64,000 nucleotides of DNA from Neopararhizobium haloflavum (GCF_002750855.1 NZ_NWUC01000001.1:682001-746000), one strand, 5' to 3'. Positions 36,754-44,009 are shown, numbered from the stretch's first letter. Notes: generated by a model not told the origin, from the sequence alone. Translations and numbers: made by a program.

Positions 36754-37599
36754 ATGAGCAGTTTGAACGCCGCGTTCCGCCTATCGACGACCTCCCTCAT
36801 CATTCTTGCGGCTGCAGGTGTCGCGTCCGCGCAGGGGCGGGATGGCTCGGGCTCGATCTTTATCGACGAGACGCAAGGCGAACTTCAAAGCATCGAAGGA
36901 TTCTTCGAGCCGAGCGAAGGGTTGGTCCTGGCGACGTCTCTGATCGGCGAAACGGTTTATACCGGCGCGGCCGACGATGACGAGATGGTCGGCGAAATCC
37001 GCGACATCGTCATGTCGGAAGATGGCGACGCCGAAGCCGTCGTCGTCGGTGTCGGTGGTTTCCTCGGTGTCGGCGAGAAGGATGTGGCCGTCGATTTCGA
37101 TCGCATCAGCCGGGCGGTGGACGAGGAAGGCGATATCTGGTTCGTGATCAATGCCACCGTTGAGGAACTGACCGCGGCACCATCCTTCGATCGCGCTGCG
37201 GTGCGCGAACGGGAGAACGAGAACGCTATTTCCTACGCCGAGGAGAATGGTCCGGAGCGCGTGCCGTTGGAAGAGGCCTCGTTGTCGGCCGACGATCTGG
37301 TCGGCATGCGCGTTTATGGCGCTGATGATGATGTCGTCGGTGAGGTATCCGATGTGCTGGTCGGTGACGGCGAGCGACTGGAAGCCTTCGTCATCGACGT
37401 CGGCGGCTTTCTCGGGCTCGGCGCCAAGCCGGTGGCGATTGGCCTCGACAATCTGAGCGTGCGCCGCGAGGGCGGCGATTGGCAGGCCATCCATACCACT
37501 TTCAGCAAGCAGCAACTGGAGGAACACGTCGAATATTCGCAAAGAGCTTACGAGGATGGCGAGGAGGCCGTCATCCTGCGCGCATCGGCAAACCAATAA
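36754..37599 (+). CDS. Exported protein with two PRC-barrel domains
   Basis: The 281-residue protein has a signal peptide (hydrophobic STTSLIILAAAGVASAQ, cut near residue 28) and two PRC-barrel units: about 70-125 (LIGETVYTGAADDDEMVGEI, VVVGVGGFLGVGEKDVAV) and about 185-245 (GMRVYGADDDVVGEVSDVLV, VIDVGGFLGLGAKPVAI). It is strongly acidic. PRC-barrel proteins of this kind are common in the periplasm of Rhizobiales and are often stress-induced. No enzymatic motif is visible. It likely belongs to the EcfG regulon. Confidence 0.82.
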   Translation: MSSLNAAFRLSTTSLIILAAAGVASAQGRDGSGSIFIDETQGELQSIEGFFEPSEGLVLATSLIGETVYTGAADDDEMVGEIRDIVMSEDGDAEAVVVGVGGFLGVGEKDVAVDFDRISRAVDEEGDIWFVINATVEELTAAPSFDRAAVRERENENAISYAEENGPERVPLEEASLSADDLVGMRVYGADDDVVGEVSDVLVGDGERLEAFVIDVGGFLGLGAKPVAIGLDNLSVRREGGDWQAIHTTFSKQQLEEHVEYSQRAYEDGEEAVILRASANQ

Positions 37600-37708
37600 A
37601 AATGCGAGCGCGCTTGCCGTGAAGGGCGGCAGGTGAGCCGGCCCCGCCGGATTTGCCTCACGAACCGCGGTTGATCCGCATTACTCTATCATTCATGGGA
37701 ATATAATT

Positions 37709-37954
37709 ATGAAAAAGTCTATCGCAGCCGTCCTTCTCATTCTTCCGCTTGCTGCCTGCACGCAGACCCAGCAGGGCGCCGTGCTTGGCGGAGCCGGTGG
37801 CGCAGCGGTCGGTGCCGCTGTTGGTGGAACCGATGGCGCCCTGATTGGTGGTGCGGCCGGTGCAGTCGGCGGCGCGCTCATCGGACGCGCTCAGGAAAAC
37901 AACCGCTGCATCTACGAAGACCGTTACGGTCGCCGTTACGAAGCGGCTTGCTGA
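37709..37954 (+). CDS. Glycine-zipper lipoprotein
   Basis: This 81-residue protein has a lipoprotein signal with lipobox LAAC (Cys17), then a Gly/Ala-rich zipper (GAVLGGAGGAAVGAAVGG and a second copy) that could form a membrane-inserted hairpin, and a short polar end CIYEDRYGRRYEAAC. Similar small proteins resemble OmpA-linked or SlyB-like lipoproteins that stabilise the outer membrane. A hairpin terminator follows after 16 bases. Confidence 0.78.
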   Translation: MKKSIAAVLLILPLAACTQTQQGAVLGGAGGAAVGAAVGGTDGALIGGAAGAVGGALIGRAQENNRCIYEDRYGRRYEAAC

Positions 37955-37970
37955 GGCTGGCTTGACTTGG

Positions 37971-37995
37971 AAGCCGGGTCCGATGGGCCCGGCTT
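37971..37995. terminator. Hairpin terminator between convergent genes
   Basis: AAGCCGGGTCC pairs with GGGCCCGGCTT (11 pairs, one G-T) around the loop GAT, followed by CTCCTCT. It lies between the lipoprotein stop and the end of the Crp/Fnr gene and could serve either strand. Confidence 0.65.
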
Positions 37996-38001
37996 CTCCT
38001 C

Positions 38002-38859
38002 TCAGGCGCCTTTCTTTACGGCCACCTTGGAAGGCGCGCCAGTGCTTGCCTTCATGCGGGCCAGTTCGTCCTCTTCGGTTTCGCGCGGTGCGATCTGCGC
38101 AGAGATGAGCCGCCGGGTCTGAAACTGCTCCAGGAAGCGCTCGTCGAAATCGGCGAACTCCACGGCCTTTCGCTTGTCATTGAACGTGATGAAGCCGTTG
38201 TCGACAGAAATGTAGCCTTCACGCTGCAGCTTTCGCAGGTTCTTGTTCGTGTGAACCAGCGACAAACCCACCGTATCGGCGATCTGCTCCTGTGTCATGA
38301 GCATGCGAAAGCCGCTGTCGTCCGCAGCGCCGACCACCATCAAACGGCACCAGATTTCCAGAATAAAGTGCAAGATCCGCTGGCTGGCCGGACGCGCCCC
38401 GAGAGAGACGTTGTGCTCGCTCAGGATATTGAAGTTGCGCACCGTCATCCAGTCGAGCCCGGAAGCCAGAACCGGGTATTTCTGATAGACTTCGAGGATG
38501 CGGATCGGCTCGATGATCGCGACTTCCAGATCCGTCAGCGCAGCGACCGAATAGATCGAGCGTCGCTGGAAGTTGATGTGCAAGCCGATGAAATCGCCAG
38601 GCAGGCAGACCCCGATGATCTGGCGTCGGCCGCTCTTCGTCATCTTGTACTTGATCGCCCAACCGTCGCGGATGAGGAAGCTCAGGCGAAAATCCTCGCC
38701 GTCGGTCACGAACTCCTCGCCGCGACGATAGGCGACGCGGTTGACCTGCAATTGTTCGAAGAACTCGACCTCCTCCTCGTTGAGAAGAACGTTGCTTGCC
38801 AATCGCTGCACGGCCGCGCTCATCGCCGTTGAGGCTGCGCTCTTGATTGTGGTCGCCAT
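38002..38859 (-). CDS. Crp/Fnr-family transcriptional regulator
   Basis: The 285-residue protein has a cyclic-nucleotide-type beta barrel (about 25-140, with GEEFVTDGEDFRLSFLIRDG and GDFIGLHINFQ) and a C-terminal winged HTH (MTQEQIADTVGLSLVHTNKNLRKLQREGYI). It has no FNR-type N-terminal cysteine cluster, so it is not an iron-sulfur oxygen sensor. The recognition helix (LVHTNKNLRKL) differs from the FNR ETVSR type. A Lys/Ala-rich tail of about 25 residues ends the protein. The ligand and targets are unknown. It diverges from a response regulator gene. Confidence 0.85.
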   Translation of the reverse strand: MATTIKSAASTAMSAAVQRLASNVLLNEEEVEFFEQLQVNRVAYRRGEEFVTDGEDFRLSFLIRDGWAIKYKMTKSGRRQIIGVCLPGDFIGLHINFQRRSIYSVAALTDLEVAIIEPIRILEVYQKYPVLASGLDWMTVRNFNILSEHNVSLGARPASQRILHFILEIWCRLMVVGAADDSGFRMLMTQEQIADTVGLSLVHTNKNLRKLQREGYISVDNGFITFNDKRKAVEFADFDERFLEQFQTRRLISAQIAPRETEEDELARMKASTGAPSKVAVKKGA

Positions 38860-39192
38860 CGTATCCGCCCGCCAAGTCCCTTACCGCCCGCAACGGATCT
38901 CCGGTGCGGCCTTTGCAACTCTTAACACGCGGCGTCGCGCGCGCCAGTTTTTTCGATGTCGCACCCGCAACTGCGCAATGCTGCCACAAAGTCGCGAAAT
39001 ACAGGCGCGTCGCCATGACCGATGTCATGGTGATCATCACCGAATGTGATGAGCTTCGATCAAACGAACGACGCGCGGCATCGTCCGCAAGCTGCCGTTG
39101 CGCGGCCATTCAGCTATGTCATAGTTAAATGACGCCGCTGTCGATGGTAGCTAGACCGGCACTTGATTTTCTTGCTTTGGGTAAATTTGTAA
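38860..39192. other. 333-base divergent intergenic region with two adjoining palindromes
   Basis: No gene is supported here. The most notable content is CATGACcgatGTCATG at 39014-39029, directly joined to the 13-base palindrome GGTGATCATCACC at 39029-39041. They lie about 155 bases from either start, between the Crp/Fnr gene and the response regulator gene, and look like operator sites. The last 60 bases before 39193 are AT-richer, as expected for a promoter. Confidence 0.5.
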
Positions 39193-39588
39193 ATGATTTC
39201 CTCCGGGGAGGGTGGCGGCCCTTTGTCCAACTTGACGGCGTTGATATTGGAAGACGCGTTTCTGATCGCTTACGAGGCTGAGCAGGCGCTGCTCGAGCTC
39301 GGTGCGACGAGCGTCATCATCCTGCAGGACCTGGTCGAAGCTCTGGAGTCGCTGAACCGCGCCGATCCGTTCGATTTTGCCGTTCTCGATCTTTCGCTGG
39401 GCGATGGCAACTCGATCGAGTTCGCCAAGCAGATCAAGGAGCGCGGCATTCCTTTCGTGTTCACGTCCGGATATGCCAAGCCTGACGAGGTGGCGCGCGA
39501 GTTTCCTGACGTGCCTTACCTCGAAAAGCCCTATCATTTCGACAGGTTGAAGCAGGTCGTTTCAGAGATGCTGCAAAAAAGGAGCTGA
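39193..39588 (+). CDS. Single-domain response regulator (CheY-like)
   Basis: The 131 residues are a receiver domain with the acid pair Glu20-Asp21, phospho-acceptor Asp66 in VLDLSLGDG, Thr91/Ser92 and Lys112 in LEKPYHF. There is no output domain. Single-domain receivers near the PhyR/NepR/EcfG genes often modulate the general stress cascade, so that is a reasonable guess. The start is kept at 39193; an alternative would be a downstream codon near Leu11. Its stop codon lies within a terminator stem. Confidence 0.82.
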   Translation: MISSGEGGGPLSNLTALILEDAFLIAYEAEQALLELGATSVIILQDLVEALESLNRADPFDFAVLDLSLGDGNSIEFAKQIKERGIPFVFTSGYAKPDEVAREFPDVPYLEKPYHFDRLKQVVSEMLQKRS

Positions 39589-39609
39589 CCGCGCGCGGCC
39601 AGCTCCTTT
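39575..39609. terminator. Bidirectional terminator between the response regulator and ecfG
   Basis: GGAGCTGacc and ggcCAGCTCC form an 11-base stem around GCGCGC (39581-39606), with AAAAAA before it and TTT after it. Read on the minus strand it ends in six U and should stop ecfG transcription strongly; on the plus strand the U-run is short. The plus-strand stem includes the TGA of the response regulator gene. Confidence 0.8.
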
Positions 39610-39628
39610 GCATTTGTGAAGTCCGGTG

Positions 39629-40210
39629 TCAGGCGATGGATTTCGATCCGCCTGTCATCACCTGCCTCGTCACCGCATCGGGACCGAACTCGTCTTCGCT
39701 ATCGACGTTCATCAGCTCGGCCAAGCGGGCGCGGGCGCGACTGACTCGGCTCTTGATGGTACCGATGGCGCAATCGCAGATCTCCGCCGCTTCCTCGTAG
39801 GAAAAGCCCGAGCCGCCGATAAGGATGATCGCTTCCTTCTGGTCGGAGGGGAGGCGTTCGAGGGCCTTGCGGAAGTCCTGCAGATCGAGATGGCCCATCT
39901 GTTCCGGATGACCGGCAAGCTTTGCAGCATGCATGCCGTCCGCATCGGACACCTCGCGGCCCTTCTTGCGCATCTGCGTGTAGAATTCGTTGCGAAGGAT
40001 GGTGAAAAGCCACGCCTTGAGATTGGTGCCGTGCTCGAAGCTCGACTGCTTGGCCCACGCCTTCATCAACGTCTCCTGCACCAGATCGTCCGCCCTGTCG
40101 GACGAACCGATCAGCGACATCGCGAAGGCGCGAAGGTTGGGTACGACGGCAAGGAGATCTTTTCTGAAATGCGAGGAATCAGCCTGATCGCTCTGATCGC
40201 TGCTACCCAT
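39629..40210 (-). CDS. ecfG: General stress ECF sigma factor EcfG
   Basis: The 193-residue sigma factor has region 2 (DDLVQETLMKAWAKQSSFEHGTNLKAWLFTILRNEFYTQMRK) split by the typical linker, and region 4 (LERLPSDQKEAIILIGGSGFSYEEAA, GTIKSRVSRARARL). It belongs to the EcfG group that controls the alphaproteobacterial general stress response. ATG 40210 overlaps the nepR stop by 8 bases, coupling it to its anti-sigma factor; the longer frame from 40231 is less likely. It directs transcription from GGAAC-N16/17-CGTT promoters. Confidence 0.92.
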   Translation of the reverse strand: MGSSDQSDQADSSHFRKDLLAVVPNLRAFAMSLIGSSDRADDLVQETLMKAWAKQSSFEHGTNLKAWLFTILRNEFYTQMRKKGREVSDADGMHAAKLAGHPEQMGHLDLQDFRKALERLPSDQKEAIILIGGSGFSYEEAAEICDCAIGTIKSRVSRARARLAELMNVDSEDEFGPDAVTRQVMTGGSKSIA

Positions 40211-40400
40211 TCGAGCGACCCTTCTCAGCACGTTCCAGGCTTTCCAGCAGACTTGTGAATTTGTCCGGAACGGGCTCGCTGACGATTTCGTCGTAGATGG
40301 ACTTCAGCCGCTTGCCGATGTGCGAAGACGAGAGGTCCTCCAGCGGCTGATGCTGATTATGGGCGCCGCCGCCGGCGTCCTCCGTATCGTTTGCACTCAT
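40203..40400 (-). CDS. nepR: Anti-sigma factor NepR
   Basis: The 65-residue protein carries the NepR core HIGKRLKSIYDEIVSEPVPDKFTSLLESLE. NepR binds EcfG in unstressed cells and is removed by phosphorylated PhyR. Disordered N- and C-terminal arms flank the helices, as in known NepR. It is transcribed with ecfG from a perfect EcfG promoter 46 bases upstream, which gives positive autoregulation. Confidence 0.93.
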   Translation of the reverse strand: MSANDTEDAGGGAHNQHQPLEDLSSSHIGKRLKSIYDEIVSEPVPDKFTSLLESLERAEKGRSNG

Positions 40401-40445
40401 AACTGGTTGGGTTCCCTTTTTCAGCCCCGAGTAAACCGCTTTGAA

Positions 40446-40470
40446 AACGCCCGGCTTTCAAAAAAGTTCC
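40446..40470 (-). promoter_or_regulatory. EcfG promoter of nepR-ecfG
   Basis: Read on the minus strand: GGAAC (40470-40466), 16 bases, CGTT (40449-40446), a perfect match to the EcfG consensus. The transcript should start near 40438, about 38 bases ahead of nepR. Confidence 0.85.
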
Positions 40471-40478
40471 ATGCGTTC

Positions 40479-40503
40479 GGAACTTTTTTTCCTGCTAATA
40501 GTT
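40479..40503 (+). promoter_or_regulatory. EcfG-type promoter of phyR
   Basis: GGAAC (40479-40483), 16 bases, AGTT (40500-40503): one -10 mismatch. Its -35 element is an inverted repeat of the nepR -35 element, 8 bases away, so the two promoters face outward from a shared centre. Confidence 0.7.
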
Positions 40504-40562
40504 TTTCTCGCGTGACGCGCTTAAATAGTCGAAATCGCACGTCCATTCGAGGGAGTTCCTTT

Positions 40563-41360
40563 ATGTCTCTAGCTGCCGAGCTTGCTCCGCATCTTCCATT
40601 TTTGCGGCGCTTCGCCCGTTCGCTTACCGGTTCGCAGGCCAGCGGCGATGCTTATGTCACCGCGGTTCTTGAAGCCCTGATTGCCGATGTCGACCTTTTT
40701 CCTCGCGACGGCGACGTCAAGGTGGGTCTTTACAAGACGTTCGCGACGATCTGGAAGTCGATAGATGTCAACGTCACCCCTTTCTCCGGGATCGGAGGAA
40801 CGGACAAGAGCGACCATAACCTGCAATTGATCGCGCCGCTGCCGCGCCAGGCGTTTCTCCTGGTCGCCGTCGAAGGCTTCACCAAGGCGGAAGGCGCGCA
40901 GATTCTCAGCATGAGTGAACAGGAATTCTCCGATCTCCTCGTTCAGGCTTCCCGGGATATCGCCCAGCAGGTCGCGACCGACGTGATGATCATCGAGGAC
41001 GAGCCGTTGATCGCGATGGACATCGAGAATCTGGTTCTCGATCTCGGCCATACCGTGACCGGTATCGCGCGCACTCGCACGGAAGCCAATGCTCTGTTCG
41101 CGAAGAAGAAGCCGGGCATCATACTGTCGGACATTCAGCTCGCCGACGGCAGTTCCGGCATCGATGCGGTCAACGATATTCTGGAAGAGACGGACGTGCC
41201 GGTGATCTTCATCACCGCCTATCCCGAGCAGCTCCTGACCGGCAAGCGTCCGGAGCCCGCCTTCCTGGTAACGAAGCCGTTCCAGCCGGACATGGTTCGT
41301 GCCCTCATCAGTCAGGCGCTGTTCTTCAATCGCCAGTCGGACAAGAAGTCCGCAGCCTGA
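40563..41360 (+). CDS. phyR: Anti-anti-sigma response regulator PhyR
   Basis: The 265-residue protein has an N-terminal sigma-like domain (about 5-135, EcfG-like but without DNA-binding residues) and a C-terminal receiver (about 140-262) with Glu145/Asp146, phospho-acceptor Asp190 in ILSDIQLADG, Thr218 and Lys238 in VTKPFQP. When phosphorylated its sigma-like part traps NepR and frees EcfG. The gene order ecfG-nepR divergent from phyR is the classic arrangement. No PhyK-type kinase gene is visible in the window. Confidence 0.94.
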   Translation: MSLAAELAPHLPFLRRFARSLTGSQASGDAYVTAVLEALIADVDLFPRDGDVKVGLYKTFATIWKSIDVNVTPFSGIGGTDKSDHNLQLIAPLPRQAFLLVAVEGFTKAEGAQILSMSEQEFSDLLVQASRDIAQQVATDVMIIEDEPLIAMDIENLVLDLGHTVTGIARTRTEANALFAKKKPGIILSDIQLADGSSGIDAVNDILEETDVPVIFITAYPEQLLTGKRPEPAFLVTKPFQPDMVRALISQALFFNRQSDKKSAA

Positions 41361-41383
41361 CAATCTCTGCAGGTCAAAAAGAG

Positions 41384-41426
41384 AAGCCGGGTGGGGCAAC
41401 CGATCTGTTGCCGCATCCGGCTTTTG
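41384..41426 (+). terminator. Rho-independent terminator of phyR
   Basis: AAGCCGGGTGGGGCAAC pairs imperfectly with GTTGCCGCATCCGGCTT around CGATCT, followed by TT. The stem is long and GC-rich, 24 bases after the phyR stop. Confidence 0.75.
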
Positions 41427-41461
41427 CTTGGACCGCCCTGACCCGAATGTGCGAGGGGCCG

Positions 41462-41486
41462 GGAACCATCCGTATGCTGGCGGGTT
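41462..41486 (+). promoter_or_regulatory. Probable EcfG-type promoter of the 49-residue gene
   Basis: GGAAC (41462-41466), 16 bases, GGTT (41483-41486): full -35, three of four -10 positions. It sits 33 bases ahead of the ATG at 41520. Confidence 0.5.
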
Positions 41487-41519
41487 GCGCCAGGATGATC
41501 CCCCGCTGGAGCCTGCACG

Positions 41520-41669
41520 ATGACCGAGCCCGACCGACCCTTTCGCACCCCCGCCGATCCGCCGAAACCACGCCCGTGGGGACCAGCGTCCTATTGGCGG
41601 TCGGGGTTGGTGCTCCTGGCGCTCGTCGTTGCCGTTCTTGCCGGGATGCGGCTTTTCGCAGGCGGATGA
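41520..41669 (+). CDS. 49-residue single-pass membrane protein
   Basis: ATG 41520 to TGA 41667-41669 encodes 49 residues: a Pro/Arg-rich cytosolic part (MTEPDRPFRTPADPPKPRPW) and a single hydrophobic helix (about 29-43, LVLLALVVAVLAG) followed by a short basic end. CTGGAG lies upstream at a usual distance. The EcfG-like promoter before it and a strong terminator right after it make a complete one-gene unit, which is the reason to call it real. Function unknown. Confidence 0.6.
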   Translation: MTEPDRPFRTPADPPKPRPWGPASYWRSGLVLLALVVAVLAGMRLFAGG

Positions 41670-41677
41670 TCCATAAA

Positions 41678-41704
41678 AAACGCCGCGCTAACAACGCGGC
41701 GTTT
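41678..41704. terminator. Bidirectional terminator
   Basis: AAACGCCGCG and CGCGGCGTTT are perfect complements (10 pairs) around CTAACAA, with A-rich flank on the left and TTTC on the right. It serves the small plus-strand gene and the csbD-like gene on the minus strand. Confidence 0.82.
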
Positions 41705-41730
41705 CATTAACTCGGGATACCTGTCCGGCG

Positions 41731-41928
41731 TCAGTGGCGCGCAATCCACTCATCGACCTGGCGCTCTGCCTCGTCCCGTTCCAACCCGTAGCGTTGCTGA
41801 ACCAGGCCGGCCAGTTCGGTGCGGCGCCCTTTTGCCCGGTCGAGATCGTCATCGGTCAGCTTGCCCCATTGCTGCTGGACCTTGCCGCGATATTCGTTCC
41901 ACTTGCCTTCGACGATGTCCCAATTCAT
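41731..41928 (-). CDS. CsbD-like stress protein
   Basis: The 65-residue acidic protein has the CsbD pattern MNWDIVEGKWNEYRGKVQQQWG and LTDDDLDRAKGRRTELAG, followed by a helix WIARH at the end. CsbD-type proteins are small, helical and induced by general stress; the molecular role is not known. A perfect EcfG promoter lies 53-77 bases upstream and a strong terminator follows. Confidence 0.88.
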   Translation of the reverse strand: MNWDIVEGKWNEYRGKVQQQWGKLTDDDLDRAKGRRTELAGLVQQRYGLERDEAERQVDEWIARH

Positions 41929-41980
41929 GGATCGGCTCCTTCTTATTGTGCGAAGCAGTCTGCCTCGCTTGTGGGAGTAA

Positions 41981-42005
41981 AACGTCCCGTCCGGGCGCCG
42001 GTTCC
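41981..42005 (-). promoter_or_regulatory. EcfG promoter of the csbD-like gene
   Basis: On the minus strand GGAAC (42005-42001), 16 bases, CGTT (41984-41981): perfect match to the EcfG consensus. Confidence 0.85.
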
Positions 42006-42028
42006 GTGATCCTCACATCATCGCGCAA

Positions 42029-42062
42029 AAGAAACGCCCGGCACACGGGCCGGGCGTTCTTT
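42029..42062 (-). terminator. Terminator of the three-gene stress operon
   Basis: On the minus strand AACGCCCGGC and GCCGGGCGTT form a 10-base stem (42056 to 42033), followed by TCTTTT. It lies about 30 bases after the stop of the 317-residue gene and just upstream of the csbD promoter. Confidence 0.75.
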
Positions 42063-42088
42063 CTTTGCCAAGTCAGGCATGATGCCGC

Positions 42089-43042
42089 TCAGTGCACGGC
42101 AGTGTCGCTGCCGGGAGCCGAGGTCGTCGTGACAGCCGCTGGGCTCGTCGTGGTGGCCGGCGCAGCTGGCTTGGTAGCCGCCTTGCTCGGACCTTTCGTG
42201 GCGCGGGTCGCGCGCGCCTTTGCCGCTGTGGCTTTTGCGCCCGATGCCGCTGCCTTGCGCTTCTGCGTCGCGGTGCTGGACTTCGAAGCGGCCGCCTTCT
42301 TGCCTGCGGCGGGCTTTGCTTTTGCCTTGGACTTGGCGGCTCCACTGGATGCACCAGCGGTCTTTGCAGTGGATGGCTTGCGCTTCGTGCCGGATTTTGG
42401 TGCCGGGGCGGGCTCATCGTAGCCGAGCGCATGGAGGACCACGTCATCCTTGCGCCGTGCCGCAAACACCGACGCCGCTGCCGCACCGAGCGCCAGGGCA
42501 AAGAGGCCGGTGGCTGTCGGATTGCGGCGGACCCATTCGGTGCCCTCGCGGCCGACTTCGCGGGAGCGTTCCGCAGCGCGGCGCGCCGCCAGTTCCGCGT
42601 CATGGGCGCCACGACTGATCGCGCGGCCGGCGTTATCGCCTGTCTCGCGGGCATAGTGCAGGGCGTCATCGGCCTTTTCCACGGCAATATCGGCCGCATC
42701 GTGCGCATAACCCCTGACGGCATCGCGTGCCGAACTCGCATAGCCGCGAACCCGGCGGGCGCCGTCGTCGAGTTGCCGGCGCGATGCGACGCGCGTACGC
42801 TCATTTGTCTGCGTGGCAAATCCCACCAGCCCAGCCGCCACGAGAGCCGTCGCGATGGGGTTGGATGTCGCTTTCGACACGGCCCAGTCGATGATCTCTG
42901 TCGTCGAGGGGTCTTGCTTGCCTGTCATGCGGGCGGCAATTGCGCGCGGCGAGAATTCCTTGGCAGCCGAGTCCATGCGGGTGCGCATGCGTTCGCGGAT
43001 GCCGTCGATTTCTTCTTCGATGCGTTCACTGGATTTTGTCAT
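42089..43042 (-). CDS. DUF3618-type membrane protein with a histone-H1-like tail
   Basis: This 317-residue protein has three parts. Residues 1-45 are a DUF3618-like charged helix (RIEEEIDGIRERMRTRMD). Residues about 50-200 hold amphipathic helices and one or two short hydrophobic stretches (ATALVAAGLVGFATQ; ATGLFALALGAAAASVFAA). Residues about 210-300 are rich in Lys, Ala, Pro and Ser (KSKAKAKPAAGKKAAASKS-like), as in histone H1 or AlgP-type proteins. The tail may bind DNA or cell-wall polymers. It overlaps the preceding gene by 17 bases, last in the EcfG-driven operon. Confidence 0.78.
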   Translation of the reverse strand: MTKSSERIEEEIDGIRERMRTRMDSAAKEFSPRAIAARMTGKQDPSTTEIIDWAVSKATSNPIATALVAAGLVGFATQTNERTRVASRRQLDDGARRVRGYASSARDAVRGYAHDAADIAVEKADDALHYARETGDNAGRAISRGAHDAELAARRAAERSREVGREGTEWVRRNPTATGLFALALGAAAASVFAARRKDDVVLHALGYDEPAPAPKSGTKRKPSTAKTAGASSGAAKSKAKAKPAAGKKAAASKSSTATQKRKAAASGAKATAAKARATRATKGPSKAATKPAAPATTTSPAAVTTTSAPGSDTAVH

Positions 43043-43421
43043 GGAACGTCTCCTTCAATCGGTGAGCGTTTTCGGTGGTGGCACGGATGGTGCGCACCGG
43101 TTTCAGGTTCTTTGCCTTCAGATAGGATGCGCCGACATAGAGCGCGATGAACCCCAGAACGAGGACAACGCCGCCCGTGACGAGCGCAGCGCCGGCCGGT
43201 CCGAGGTAGATCGCCAACCAGGCGACAAATGCCTGTGCCAGCAGGAAGATCGCCACGGCGACGAGCAGAAGGCCGGCGAAGACGAATGTCAGCCCTTGCT
43301 GCACTTGACCGAGCTTTTCCTGGACTTCCGTGCGCGCGAGTTCGATTTCCTTGCGAACGAGCTCCAGACTGTCCTCGAGCAGGGACCGCAGAGTGTCGAA
43401 TATGGTCGGTGTGTTCATCAT
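43026..43421 (-). CDS. Phage-holin-like (holin-X superfamily) membrane protein
   Basis: The 131-residue protein has an N-terminal helix LLEDSLELVRKEIELARTEV, then two hydrophobic segments (about 45-70 and 75-100, with LTFVFAGLLLVAVAIFLL and LVTGGVVLVLGFIALYVG) and a basic tail. This is the layout of the Actinobacterial holin-X family, whose bacterial members are housekeeping or stress membrane proteins rather than lysis proteins. It is the second gene of the operon. Confidence 0.8.
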   Translation of the reverse strand: MMNTPTIFDTLRSLLEDSLELVRKEIELARTEVQEKLGQVQQGLTFVFAGLLLVAVAIFLLAQAFVAWLAIYLGPAGAALVTGGVVLVLGFIALYVGASYLKAKNLKPVRTIRATTENAHRLKETFHDKIQ

Positions 43422-43478
43422 GGATCCGTATGCCGAAACACGCGCGTCGACGACTTGACTAAGGTCAAGCGGCGCTGA

Positions 43479-44009
43479 TCAGCCCGACGCCTTGGTCGTT
43501 GACCTGGCGCGGGTGCGCGCTGCCGTGCCTTGTTTCGCACCCGTCCTGCCTGCAGCGCGGCGAGGTGGATCCTGCGTCACGCGGGCTTGCTTTTCATGGC
43601 GATGCGTAGAGGCGCTCTGCAGGGTGTTGGCGACAAGGAAGCCGGCGATCGCAAGGGCGCCGTACGCCACAAGCGGACGCTCACGCACGAAGTCCTCGAC
43701 GCGTTCGGTCGTCGAACGCATGTCGAAATCATCGATGTGATCGGTCATGTCGTCTGCCTTGGCGGCGACATCGTCAACGAAGCCTGCGACGGTTGCGTAG
43801 CCCTCCTGGCGCAATTCGCCGCCGCCGGTACGCAGCGCCCGCACGATTGTCTTGCAGAACTGCTTGAAGGCATTGGTCTGCTCGCGCACCGCCGTCTCGG
43901 CGTAGTCACGGCTGCTCTCATATGCCTTGTCAGCAAGCGCGCCAAGACGATCTTCGGCCGCTTCGAATACGTCGCTGGTAGTTTCCTGAACCGTTTCCCT
44001 GATCGCCAT
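43479..44009 (-). CDS. YqjD/ElaB-like (DUF883-type) stress protein
   Basis: The 176-residue protein is helical and acidic at the N terminus (ETTSDVFEAAEDRLGALADKAYESS), has a single hydrophobic helix near residues 120-136 (LVAYGALAIAGFLVANTL) and ends in a basic tail (RAAGRTGAKQGTAARTRARS). This is the shape of ElaB/YqjD proteins, which anchor in the inner membrane and in E. coli bind ribosomes. It is the first gene of the three-gene operon and has a perfect EcfG promoter. Confidence 0.75.
   Translation of the reverse strand: MAIRETVQETTSDVFEAAEDRLGALADKAYESSRDYAETAVREQTNAFKQFCKTIVRALRTGGGELRQEGYATVAGFVDDVAAKADDMTDHIDDFDMRSTTERVEDFVRERPLVAYGALAIAGFLVANTLQSASTHRHEKQARVTQDPPRRAAGRTGAKQGTAARTRARSTTKASG

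Noticed and set aside
43026-43421. Prophage holin
   Set aside because: Although the fold is holin-like, there are no endolysin or other phage genes nearby and the gene sits in an EcfG-driven operon of stress membrane proteins.
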